NCBI RefSeq assembly: GCF_039543825.1
Contig: NZ_BAABKM010000001.1
Span: forward strand, 124,001-188,000
Origin: Nocardioides conyzicola
GTDB taxonomy: Bacteria > Actinomycetota > Actinomycetes > Propionibacteriales > Nocardioidaceae
Reading direction: 5' to 3'
Length of the DNA: 64,000 nucleotides
Positions 31,424 to 39,766 of this stretch are shown here, in pieces. Both the position numbers and the translations under genes were made by a program. The notes beneath the pieces were generated by a model, which made no database searches, was not told the origin of the DNA, and saw only the letters and a program-made list of their open reading frames with translations. Every line of letters begins with the position of its first letter. Positions within the stretch are counted from its first letter, which is position 1.

Positions 31424-31903
31424 TCAGAAGAGCGCATCCTGCTCGAGCTCGAGCAGGAGCTGCTTGCGGGGCAGGCCGCCGGCGTACCCGGTGAGGGTGC
31501 CGTTGGCGCCGATGATCCGGTGGCACGGGATCACGATCGGGATCGGGTTCCTGCCGTTGGCGAGGCCGACCGCGCGTGAGGCGGCGTTGGTCATCCCGAG
31601 CCGCTTCGCGATCTCGCCGTACGACGCGGTCTCGCCCCAGCCGACCTCGAGCAGCTGGTCCCACACGCGTCGCTGGAAGTCCGTGCCCACAGGGCCGAGC
31701 GGGAGGTCGAACTCCTTGAGGTCGCGGTCGAAGTACGCCGTCAGCTGCCGCACCGTCTCCGCCAGGACCGGGTCGTCGGGTGCTTCCGCACCGCGGACCC
31801 GTCCGGTCGAGTCACGGTAGGGGGAGAACTCGATCGCCGTGATCGCACCGTTCTGCTCGACGATGCGCAACGGGCCGATCGGGGATTCCATCTCGGTCCA
31901 CAT
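31424..31903 (-). CDS. ogt: Methylated-DNA--protein-cysteine methyltransferase
   Basis: Ogt removes the alkyl group from O6-alkylguanine onto its own cysteine, Cys127 in IPCHRIIG. The 159-residue protein has the usual N-terminal domain and the [16 protein letters not shown]-binding helix. The ATG at 31903 lies one base after the adaA-alkA stop, with its AAGGAG inside the upstream gene. It supplies the O6-methylguanine activity missing from the AdaA-AlkA protein. Confidence 0.95.
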   Translation of the reverse strand: MWTEMESPIGPLRIVEQNGAITAIEFSPYRDSTGRVRGAEAPDDPVLAETVRQLTAYFDRDLKEFDLPLGPVGTDFQRRVWDQLLEVGWGETASYGEIAKRLGMTNAASRAVGLANGRNPIPIVIPCHRIIGANGTLTGYAGGLPRKQLLLELEQDALF

Positions 31904-31904
31904 G

Positions 31905-33398
31905 TCAGTGCTCCTTCGGGGTGTGAGTCTGCCAGAGGTAGAGCTGGGCGTAGGACCGCCACGGGCTCCAGGAGTCGGCGAGCCGGGCCGCGTCGGTCGG
32001 GTCCCGGCCGAGGCGGACGAGCGCGTCGCGGATGCCGATGTCGGTCGGCAGGAAGACGTCGGGATGACCGAGCGCGCGCAGCGCGACGTAGTCGGCCGTC
32101 CAGGGGCCGATGCCGGGCAGCGCCAGCAGCGCACGTCGCACGTCGTCGCGGTCGGGCCCGCGGTCCAGGGCGATCTCGCCGGAGGCCAGCGCGGCACACA
32201 GCGCGATCAGCGCCCGACCACGCGCCCGCGGCATCGGCAGGTCCTCGGGATCGAGCGACGCGAGGGTCGCGGCGTCCGGGAAGAGATGGGTCAGTCCGTC
32301 GACCGGCTGGGCGATCGGCCGGCCGTGGAGCGCGGTGAGCCGCGCGGCCACGGTGCGCGCGCCCGCGACGCTGACCTGCTGGCCGAACACCGCGCGGACC
32401 GCGACCTCGTGGCCGTCGACGTGACCCGGCACCCGCAGCCCCGGCCACTCCCGCACCAACTGGCCGATCAGCGGGTCGCCGGCGAAGGCGTCGCCGACGG
32501 CCACCGGGTCGCAGTCGGCGTCGAGGAGGCGCCGGACGCGTTCGGTCGCGGCGCCGATGTCGCGCAGGTCCTCCAGGGCGAACGACGCCGTCAAGAAGGC
32601 GGTCTGCCCCGGCTCGGGCACGTCGGGGACCTCCAGCCGCACCGTGCCCGACCCGTGCGGCAGCGCCAGGGTCCGGGCGTACCAGCCCTCCCCCGCCGCC
32701 TCGACGCCCGGCACGGCCCGCAGGGCCAGGAAGTCGAGCAGCGCCCGTCCGGCGTACGGCGTCCGCACGGCCAGCCGCATCACGACCGTCCCGGTGGCGG
32801 GCCGACCGCCGCGCCGCCCCCGCAGGTCGGTGGGCGAGGACGCGTAGACCTCGCGGACGGTCTCGTTGAACTGCCGCACGCTGGAGAAGCCGGCCGCGAA
32901 CGCGACGTCGGCGTACGTGAGGTCGGTGGTCTCGATGAGCACCCGCGCGGTCTGCGCCCGCCGGGCCCGGGCGAGCGCCAGCGGACCGGCGCCGAGCTCG
33001 GCGCTGAGGATGCGGCCGAGGTGGCGCGACGTGTAGCCGACCCGGTCGGCCAGGCCCTCGACGCCCTCGCGGTCGACGACCCCGTCGGCGATGAGCCGCA
33101 TCGCCCGACCGGCCGCGGTCGCGGCGACGTCCCAGTCGGGGCTCCCCGGCGTCGCGTCGGGCAGGCAGCGCTTGCAGGCGCGGTAGCCGGCGGCCTGGGC
33201 CGAGGCCGCGCTCGGGTGGAAGGTGACGTTGTGGAAGGCCGGGGTCCGGGCCGGGCACGACGGACGGCAGTAGATGCCGGTGGTGCGGACCGCCGTGTAG
33301 AAGACGCCGTCGAAGCGACGGTCGCGCGACTTCACCGCGCGGTAGCAGGACTCGCCATCCATCTGGGGAGCCGTCCGCGTCTCGAGGGTCGGCGACAT
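31905..33398 (-). CDS. AdaA-AlkA fusion: alkylation-response regulator and 3-methyladenine glycosylase
   Basis: The N-terminal Ada zinc domain has four cysteines (Cys44, Cys48, Cys75, Cys78; GIYCRPSC and CKRC), which sense methylphosphotriesters. An AraC-type helix-turn-helix (ADVAFAAGFSSVRQFNETVR) follows at about 150-190. The remaining 300 residues are an AlkA glycosylase, with the helix-hairpin-helix LPGIGPWTADYVALRALG and the catalytic aspartate in the following loop. It has 497 residues from the ATG at 33398. The O6-methylguanine domain of E. coli Ada is absent; ogt follows immediately. The protein likely activates this operon on alkylation damage. Confidence 0.95.
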   Translation of the reverse strand: MSPTLETRTAPQMDGESCYRAVKSRDRRFDGVFYTAVRTTGIYCRPSCPARTPAFHNVTFHPSAASAQAAGYRACKRCLPDATPGSPDWDVAATAAGRAMRLIADGVVDREGVEGLADRVGYTSRHLGRILSAELGAGPLALARARRAQTARVLIETTDLTYADVAFAAGFSSVRQFNETVREVYASSPTDLRGRRGGRPATGTVVMRLAVRTPYAGRALLDFLALRAVPGVEAAGEGWYARTLALPHGSGTVRLEVPDVPEPGQTAFLTASFALEDLRDIGAATERVRRLLDADCDPVAVGDAFAGDPLIGQLVREWPGLRVPGHVDGHEVAVRAVFGQQVSVAGARTVAARLTALHGRPIAQPVDGLTHLFPDAATLASLDPEDLPMPRARGRALIALCAALASGEIALDRGPDRDDVRRALLALPGIGPWTADYVALRALGHPDVFLPTDIGIRDALVRLGRDPTDAARLADSWSPWRSYAQLYLWQTHTPKEH

Positions 33399-33548
33399 GA
33401 CCCCATCCTCTCCCACCCCACCGACACCATCTGGCGGGAATCGGACATCGCCGTGCGGGTGCTCTCAACCGTTCACAGTCAGGACCTACACCCGTCCCCG
33501 TAGGCTGAGCGCACAGTGTCTCGGGGACACTCCCTGGAAGGACCTCAG

Positions 33549-34631
33549 TTGTCGAAGGCGACCCGCCACCAACGGCGCAACGTGCTGCGGGTCATCCTCG
33601 TGACCGAGCTCGTCATCGCGCTCCTCACCGGCGCGACCGTGGTGTTCGCGTACAACAAGGTCGACAACCGGATCGACACGGGCGACGACATCGTCCACCA
33701 GGTGGCCCCGCCGAAGAAGCGTGCCCTCCCGACCAGTGCCCTCAACATCCTGGTCCTCGGCACGGACACCCGCTCGTGCGCCGGCTGCGGCATCGACCAC
33801 GAGTCCGGCAAGGGCGGCTCCGACCTGACGATCCTGCTGCACGTCGCCGAGGGCCGGAAGTCGGCGTACGGCATCTCGATCCCCCGCGACACCCTGGTCG
33901 ACCGACCGGCGTGCACCGCCGAGGACGGCACCGCGGTCCCGGCGGCCACGAGCGTCATGTGGAACGACGCGCTCGCCGTCGGCGGACCGGCGTGCACCGC
34001 CGCCCAGGTCGAGGCCGTGACCGGCGTCTACATCGACGAGTACCTCGTGATCGACTTCGCCGGGTTCAAGGACATGGTGGACGCGATCCACGGCGTCGAG
34101 GTGTGCCTGCCTGCCGCCGTCGACGACACGGAGCACAACATCCACCTCGACGCCGGCACCCAGACCCTGCACGGCGAGGACTCGCTCGCCTACGTCCGCC
34201 AGCGCAGCTCGACGCCCAACTCCGACATCGGCCGGATGCGGCGCCAGCAGGCGTTCATCGCCTCCATGCTGTCGAAGGTGACGTCGGCCGGCACGCTGAC
34301 CAACCCGACCAAGGTCTACAACTTCGCGAAGGCCTTCGCCGGGTCCATCACCACCAGCCCCGAGCTCTCCAGCGTCAGCAAGCTCTACAAGCTCGGCCTG
34401 TCGCTGCGCGGCGCCAACCTGGACAAGATCCGGTTCGTGACCGCGCCCACCACGGACTTCCCGATCGACGACCCCAACTGGGGCCGCCTGCAGTTCACCG
34501 ACGCCGCTCCGGCGCTGTGGGCGAAGGTGAAGAAGGACGAGCCGCTGGGCACCCTGGGCAAGGGTGCGATCAGCGGTCAGAACAAGAGCGGCTCCAAGGC
34601 AGAGGCAGCCACCAACGGCCTCTGCTCCTAG
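33549..34631 (+). CDS. LytR-CpsA-Psr (LCP) family glycopolymer ligase
   Basis: LCP proteins attach wall polysaccharides to peptidoglycan from lipid-linked donors. After a transmembrane helix (about residues 13-35) comes the LCP domain: LNILVLGTDTRS, SDLTILLHV, GISIPRDTLV with the key arginine and aspartate, and later LAYVRQRSS. I chose TTG at 33549, which has GGAAGGA six bases upstream; an in-frame GTG at 33516 lacks this. It opens the polysaccharide locus and overlaps the converging glycosyltransferase gene by four bases. Confidence 0.9.
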   Translation: MSKATRHQRRNVLRVILVTELVIALLTGATVVFAYNKVDNRIDTGDDIVHQVAPPKKRALPTSALNILVLGTDTRSCAGCGIDHESGKGGSDLTILLHVAEGRKSAYGISIPRDTLVDRPACTAEDGTAVPAATSVMWNDALAVGGPACTAAQVEAVTGVYIDEYLVIDFAGFKDMVDAIHGVEVCLPAAVDDTEHNIHLDAGTQTLHGEDSLAYVRQRSSTPNSDIGRMRRQQAFIASMLSKVTSAGTLTNPTKVYNFAKAFAGSITTSPELSSVSKLYKLGLSLRGANLDKIRFVTAPTTDFPIDDPNWGRLQFTDAAPALWAKVKKDEPLGTLGKGAISGQNKSGSKAEAATNGLCS

Positions 34632-35740
34632 GCGTTGTCTGCGCGAGCGAGCCGGCGCCGTACCCGGAGCCGGCGCTGCGGCCGGGGGACGGACCGGAGG
34701 AACCCGGTGCCCCAGGACAGGTGCATGGTCATCACCACGAGCGGGAGGAGCGCCTGGACCCGCCACGGCAGGCCGCGCCCGATCAGGGTGCTGGCCCCCA
34801 GGACGCCGAGCGCGTAGCCGACAGGCGCCAGGAACCCGGCGAGGAGCCACGCGAAGACGGTCAGGTCGCCGGCGAGGGTCGCGGCACCGACGAGCCCGAG
34901 CAGGGTGCCGAGCGCCACGATCGCGGTCACGGCCGGCGCGGCGAGGTAGCGGAAGCTCGCCGTGTCGGGGTGCTCGTCGACGATCTGCCGGCGCCACTGC
35001 CCGGAGCCGAAGAACTGGCGCCGCAGGGCGGCGAAGTCGCGCCGCGGCCGGTAGGTGACCGCCAGCTCGGGGGTGAACCAGACGACGTGGCCGGCCTGTC
35101 GGATGCGGTAGTTGAGCTCCCAGTCCTGAGCGCGGCGGTAGTGCTCGTCGAAGCCCCCCAGCTCGACGAGGACGTCGCGGCGGAAGGCGCCCAGGTAGAC
35201 GGTGCGCGCCGGGCCGGGCTGACCGCCGACGTGGAACTTCGACCCGCCGATCCCGAGCGGGGAGGACATCGCGGCGGCCACGGCCTTGCCGAACGGCGTC
35301 TCGCCCTCGACACGCATCATGCCGCCGACGTTGGCGGCCCCGGTGGTCTCGAGCAGGTGGACGACGTCGTGCAGGTAGCCGGGTGGCAGCAGGCCGTGGG
35401 CGTCCACGCGGACCAGGTACGGGTGACGAGACGCCGCGATCGCGGCATTCAGCGCGTGGGGGGTGCCCCCATCGGGGTTGTCGACGAGGATGATGCGCGG
35501 GTCGCGAGCGGCCAGCGACGCGGCGATCTCCGCGGTCCGGTCCTTGCCGGGTGCGACGGCCAGGACGATCTCGATCTCGCCCTCGTAGGCCTGGTCGAGC
35601 ACGCGGCGCACGGACTCCTCGAGGTAGCGCTCCTCGTCGCGCACCGGCATGACGACCGACACGGGCGTGGCTACGCGGACCCGGTGCGCGGGTTCCTTCC
35701 GCGGCTCCGGAAGGGCCTGGCTGATCACGGAGCTGCTCAC
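34628..35740 (-). CDS. Family 2 glycosyltransferase, ExoA-like
   Basis: The 370-residue protein has a GT2 domain at about residues 25-260 (SVVMPVRDEERYLEE; metal site YLVRVDAHG; later RAQDWELNYRIRQAG), and three or four hydrophobic helices at the C terminus. This layout is that of succinoglycan ExoA-type enzymes, which add sugars to a lipid carrier at the membrane. The GTG has GGAAGGA seven bases upstream. The sugar is unknown. Confidence 0.88.
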   Translation of the reverse strand: MSSSVISQALPEPRKEPAHRVRVATPVSVVMPVRDEERYLEESVRRVLDQAYEGEIEIVLAVAPGKDRTAEIAASLAARDPRIILVDNPDGGTPHALNAAIAASRHPYLVRVDAHGLLPPGYLHDVVHLLETTGAANVGGMMRVEGETPFGKAVAAAMSSPLGIGGSKFHVGGQPGPARTVYLGAFRRDVLVELGGFDEHYRRAQDWELNYRIRQAGHVVWFTPELAVTYRPRRDFAALRRQFFGSGQWRRQIVDEHPDTASFRYLAAPAVTAIVALGTLLGLVGAATLAGDLTVFAWLLAGFLAPVGYALGVLGASTLIGRGLPWRVQALLPLVVMTMHLSWGTGFLRSVPRPQRRLRVRRRLARADNA

Positions 35741-35788
35741 GTTGCATTCCTTCCGTGCACCCGGTCCGACGATTTCTGTACTGATCTT

Positions 35789-35805
35789 ATGTACTTACTG
35801 TACAT
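35789..35805. promoter_or_regulatory. Perfect inverted repeat in an AT-rich gap
   Basis: ATGTAC-TTACT-GTACAT lies about 50 bases upstream of the ExoA-like gene, in an unusually AT-rich gap that separates it from the next glycosyltransferase. It may be an operator or part of the promoter. Confidence 0.4.
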
Positions 35806-35859
35806 ACGCTGAGGCGTCCCGGACAACCGACAGGCCGACGGGCCGACGGGTGACCGCTC

Positions 35860-38037
35860 TCACCCCAGGATCTGGTCGTACGTCGAGCCGACGATCTCGA
35901 CCAGCGAGGACCAGTCACGTTCGTTCTGGACCCAGGTCCTGGCCGACTCGCCGAGCTTCGACCTCAGACTGGCGTCGTCGAGCAGACGCTCGATGACGCG
36001 CGCGAGATCGTCGGCCGAACCCTTCTCGAACACCAGGCCCGTCGTGCCGTCCGACACGATCTCGGTCAGCGCCGCGACCGAGGACACGACGACCGCCTTG
36101 CCCATCGCCATCGACTCGAACGGCTTGATGGGCGAGATCAGCTCGCAGACCGGGAGCGGCAGGCGCGGGAACGGCGTCACGTCGAAGAGCGACAGGTACC
36201 GACCGACCTCCTCGTGGGGCACGCGTCCGGTGAACGTGACCACGTCGCCCAACCGGAGCCGGTCGGCGGCGGCGTGGACGGTGGACTCGTGCGGGCCGTC
36301 CCCGACCACGACCAGGTGGAAGTCCGGCGCGCCGTCTCCCCCGCGCCGCGCCTTGAGCAGCGCGACCGCCTCGAGGAGCAGCTCGAGGCCCTCGTAGTCC
36401 ACCAGTCCCCCGGCGTACCCGATCACGGTCCTGCCGCGCACGCCGAGATCGCGCTCGAGATCGGCGTCGCGCTCGCGCGGCTGGAAGAGGTGTGTGTGGA
36501 CACCGTTGGGCAGGACGACCAGCTTGTCCTCGGGGACGCCCTGCGCCACCATCTCGCGGCGCAGCGCCTCCGTGATCACGAAGACCTTGGCGGCGCCCGT
36601 GCACGACGCGAGCTCGACGGTCTCGAGGAAGCGGCTGCGGTCGGTGCCGGCGAAGGCCGGGTCGCGGGAGACCTTCATCAGCGACTCGAGCCCGCGCATC
36701 TCGTAGACGTACGGCACCCCGAGCTGGGCCGCGGCCTGACGGGCGGCGAGCCCGTTGACGTGGAAGCTCGAGGCGTGGAGCAGCGCCGGGCGGTGCCGCC
36801 GGGCATGGGCGACGAGCGCCGCGGCGTACCGGTCGACGTACGACGTGAGCGGGTACTGCGGATACGGGCCGGGCACGCTCGCGTCGAGGACGCGGTGGTA
36901 GCGGATCCCGTCCACGACGTCGTGGTCGGCGACCCGCCGGGGGTCCGACTTCGACCAGCGGTCGTACGGGAAGCCGAGGCGCGTGACGGCCTCGACGTCC
37001 CAGCCGAGGCCGGCCAGCCCGGTCAGGATGCCGTGCGAGCGGGTCGCGTAGCCGCCGGACTTGTGCGGCAGCGACTGCGCGAGCACCGAGAGCACCGCAC
37101 GCGGGCGGGGCTCGAAGCGCGGCCGGGCGGCCGGCGTCGGCGCGGCCCAGCCCTCGCGCTCCACGCGCAGCTGGTCGTGGGCGTTGGCCCAGGTCTCCTG
37201 GGCGAACCGGTCGTCCGGGTAGCGCGCCAGGGCCTGGCCGGCGAGCCGCAGGGCGGGCTCGGTGTAGCCGGCGCTCAGCGCGCGCGAGGCGGCCCGGCGC
37301 AGCTCGAGCGCCGCCGCCCGCCGCTGGGACATCGAGGTCGCCGCCGCGATCCGCCGGTCGGCGTAGTCCGCGAGCCGCTGCCAGTCACGGCGCCGGTCCA
37401 GGCCACGCGCGACGACCGGCAGGGGCTGCCGGAGACGGTCGGTCGTGCGCGCCAGCACGGCGTCGACGTCGTCGGTCGACGCCGCCACGATCTCGAGCTC
37501 GGCGTGCACTGCCGAGATCTCCTCGTCGAAGCCGGGCAGGCCCCACTCCAGGAGATGGGCACGGAAGCGCGCGACGTCGGCGTGCTCCGCGCTGCGGAGC
37601 ACCGTCAGGACGGCCGCGACCTCGGCCCGGTTGCGCGGCTTCGTGTCGACCAGCGACGCGATCGCGGAGGCGGCGTCGTCCGCGCCGGCCGCGAGCGCCA
37701 GCCGGGCCAGGACGAGACGAGCACCGAAGCTCCCGTCACCGCGCGCGGCGAGCCGCGCCGCCGCGAGGGCCTGACCCAGGCTGCCGGCGCGCTCGTGGAC
37801 CTCGGCCGAGAGGACCCATGCCTGCGAGGCGACGGGCGAGCCGTCCAAGTAGGGCGCGACCAGTGCCAGGGCCCCGTCGGGGTCGCGGTCGGCGACCAGC
37901 TTGCGGCGAGCCTCGGCGACGTGGGCGCGGCCCACGAGCGACTGCGCCCACAGCGGTCCCTGGCCGGAGGGCAGGACGACGGAGACGGCAGCCGCCCGCC
38001 GGCGTACGGCCCGCTTCACCCGGATGCGCACGGACAT
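35860..38037 (-). CDS. Family 4 glycosyltransferase with helical N-terminal domain
   Basis: The 725-residue protein has an alanine-rich, TPR-like helical region over its first 330 residues, then a GT-B family 4 domain: SLPHKSGGYATRSHGIL (acceptor side), LLHASSFHVNGLAARQAA, VIGYAGGLVDYEGLELLLEA and the nucleotide-sugar motif PIKPFESMAMGKAVVVSS (EX7E-like). GGAGG is six bases before the ATG. It is last in a four-gene minus-strand operon. The catalytic half is a paralog of the gene at 43802. Confidence 0.85.
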   Translation of the reverse strand: MSVRIRVKRAVRRRAAAVSVVLPSGQGPLWAQSLVGRAHVAEARRKLVADRDPDGALALVAPYLDGSPVASQAWVLSAEVHERAGSLGQALAAARLAARGDGSFGARLVLARLALAAGADDAASAIASLVDTKPRNRAEVAAVLTVLRSAEHADVARFRAHLLEWGLPGFDEEISAVHAELEIVAASTDDVDAVLARTTDRLRQPLPVVARGLDRRRDWQRLADYADRRIAAATSMSQRRAAALELRRAASRALSAGYTEPALRLAGQALARYPDDRFAQETWANAHDQLRVEREGWAAPTPAARPRFEPRPRAVLSVLAQSLPHKSGGYATRSHGILTGLAGLGWDVEAVTRLGFPYDRWSKSDPRRVADHDVVDGIRYHRVLDASVPGPYPQYPLTSYVDRYAAALVAHARRHRPALLHASSFHVNGLAARQAAAQLGVPYVYEMRGLESLMKVSRDPAFAGTDRSRFLETVELASCTGAAKVFVITEALRREMVAQGVPEDKLVVLPNGVHTHLFQPRERDADLERDLGVRGRTVIGYAGGLVDYEGLELLLEAVALLKARRGGDGAPDFHLVVVGDGPHESTVHAAADRLRLGDVVTFTGRVPHEEVGRYLSLFDVTPFPRLPLPVCELISPIKPFESMAMGKAVVVSSVAALTEIVSDGTTGLVFEKGSADDLARVIERLLDDASLRSKLGESARTWVQNERDWSSLVEIVGSTYDQILG

Positions 38038-38038
38038 G

Positions 38039-39766
38039 TCACACCTCCACGTGGGTTCGAGGATCGCCGTAGAACGCCAGCCGACCCGATGCGGTGAAGA
38101 ACGTCGCGTCCTCGACCGTCCAGGTGTGCGTGGTGCGGTCGTCGCCACGGACGCTGACGAAGTTGAACCGGTCGGCGGACCAGATCGGCACGCCGGCGGT
38201 GATGGCCCGGTCGAGGATGTCGGAGTCCACGGCCCGCGGCAGGTCGGCGAACTCGAGGTCGCGCAGCACGTCGGCGGTGAACAGCATCGTCCCGCCCTGG
38301 ATCCGACGGGCCCAGGCGCTCTCGAAGTCGGGGTAGCGCAGCACCACGGCTCCCGTGCTGCGCAGCCACACGTAGTGCGCCCACTTGCCGGCGATCCCGG
38401 CGCCCTGCGCCTCGAGCGCCTGGACCAGGTCGGTGAGGTAGTGCGTCCCGTAGTAGTTGTCGTCGTCCATCTTGGCGATCAGGTCGCCACCGGCGACCTG
38501 CGCGCCACGGTTGAGGCAGGCACCGAGCGTCAGGTGGCTCGGCGCCTCGACGACCTGGAGGTCGGGGACGCCGTGGTCGCGGGCGCGGGCGCGCAGCTCG
38601 GCGGCCGGGAGCTCGATCCCGTGCAGCACGAGCACGAGCTCCACGGAGCGGTGGGCCTGTCGCCCGATCGACGCGAGCACGTTGTCGATCTCGTGGGGCC
38701 GGTTGGTGGGGACGACCGCCGAGACGGTGGACTCGGCCGCCGTCGGCTCCGGTCGACCGACCGCCGCGAGCAGCTCGCCCGCCCGGTGGGCGAACGTGTG
38801 GCGCTCGAGGACCGCACGACGCTGGACGAGCGCCTCACGGTCCGCCAGCTCGGGCTGGTGGAGGCGCGCGACGACCTCGGCGCGGACCTCGGTGGCACCG
38901 CCGGGGGTGGCCGCAACCAGGCCCTCGGGCAGGTGCAGGCCGGCCAGGGAGACGACCGGCGTGCCCGCGGCGGCGGCCTCGAGGACCGTCCAGGTGTCGC
39001 CGGGCGTACGGCGCGGCCCGTCGACCACGACCGCCGCCGCGGCGATGGCGTCGACGACGCCCGTGTGCCGGGTGGTGTGGGCCAGCTCCGTGAGGGGGCG
39101 TGGCAGCACGCCGCGTGCCGGCAGGTCGTGGTCGAGCAGGAGCACGTCGAGCTGATCGACCAGCGGCCGGAGCGCCGGGGCGACGGCGGTGGCGACGAGA
39201 CCGGCGGCGAGGGCGTCCGGGGGCCCGGCCGACACCAGGACGGCCCGCGGCTCGGCACCGTCGCCGGCCCGGTGGTCACGGGCGAGGCGTCGGGCGGTGG
39301 CCGCGGGCGCGAGCAGCCGGGCGTGCGGGACCAGCTCCTGCCAGGCCTCGAGGAGGTCGGCGACGAAGACGACGCTCGCCGCCTCGATCAGCCCCGCCAC
39401 GGCAGCGGTGCGGTCGGCGCCGCTGGGCGGCCGGCCGGACGTGATCCAGAGGACCACCGGGACCGACGACCGGTCGGCGGCCGCGAGCAGGGCGACCACC
39501 TCGGGCTCCGCCGGCGGGCCGAAGCCCGGGACCACACCGTCGACGAGCTCGACCAGCAGCAGGTCGGCACTGCCGAACGCGACGGCGTCCGGCGTGACCG
39601 GCCGCTGGCGCCACTGGTCCGCGAGGCCCGCGCTGAGCCGGTCCGACGCAGCGATCGCGACCCCGAGGTCAGGGCGGGCGACGCCAGGCGCGGGTGGCAC
39701 CTGCCAGCTCGGCGTGGGCTCGGCGACGAGGCGGAGCCGGCGTACCCGATCTCGAAGAGCACTCAC
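38039..39766 (-). CDS. Two-domain glycosyltransferase (GT-B-like N half, GT2 C half)
   Basis: The 575-residue protein has an N-terminal half resembling the donor side of GT-B enzymes (DTWTVLEAAAAGTPVVSLAG near 310), then a GT2 domain: VSAVVPTNRPHEIDNVLASI, ACLNRGAQVAGGDLIAKMDDDNYYG with a DDD metal site, and WSADRFNFVSVR. The C half closely matches that of the gene at 41906. The GTG overlaps the acyltransferase stop (GTGA). No membrane helix is evident, so it should act in the cytoplasm. Confidence 0.82.
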   Translation of the reverse strand: MSALRDRVRRLRLVAEPTPSWQVPPAPGVARPDLGVAIAASDRLSAGLADQWRQRPVTPDAVAFGSADLLLVELVDGVVPGFGPPAEPEVVALLAAADRSSVPVVLWITSGRPPSGADRTAAVAGLIEAASVVFVADLLEAWQELVPHARLLAPAATARRLARDHRAGDGAEPRAVLVSAGPPDALAAGLVATAVAPALRPLVDQLDVLLLDHDLPARGVLPRPLTELAHTTRHTGVVDAIAAAAVVVDGPRRTPGDTWTVLEAAAAGTPVVSLAGLHLPEGLVAATPGGATEVRAEVVARLHQPELADREALVQRRAVLERHTFAHRAGELLAAVGRPEPTAAESTVSAVVPTNRPHEIDNVLASIGRQAHRSVELVLVLHGIELPAAELRARARDHGVPDLQVVEAPSHLTLGACLNRGAQVAGGDLIAKMDDDNYYGTHYLTDLVQALEAQGAGIAGKWAHYVWLRSTGAVVLRYPDFESAWARRIQGGTMLFTADVLRDLEFADLPRAVDSDILDRAITAGVPIWSADRFNFVSVRGDDRTTHTWTVEDATFFTASGRLAFYGDPRTHVEV

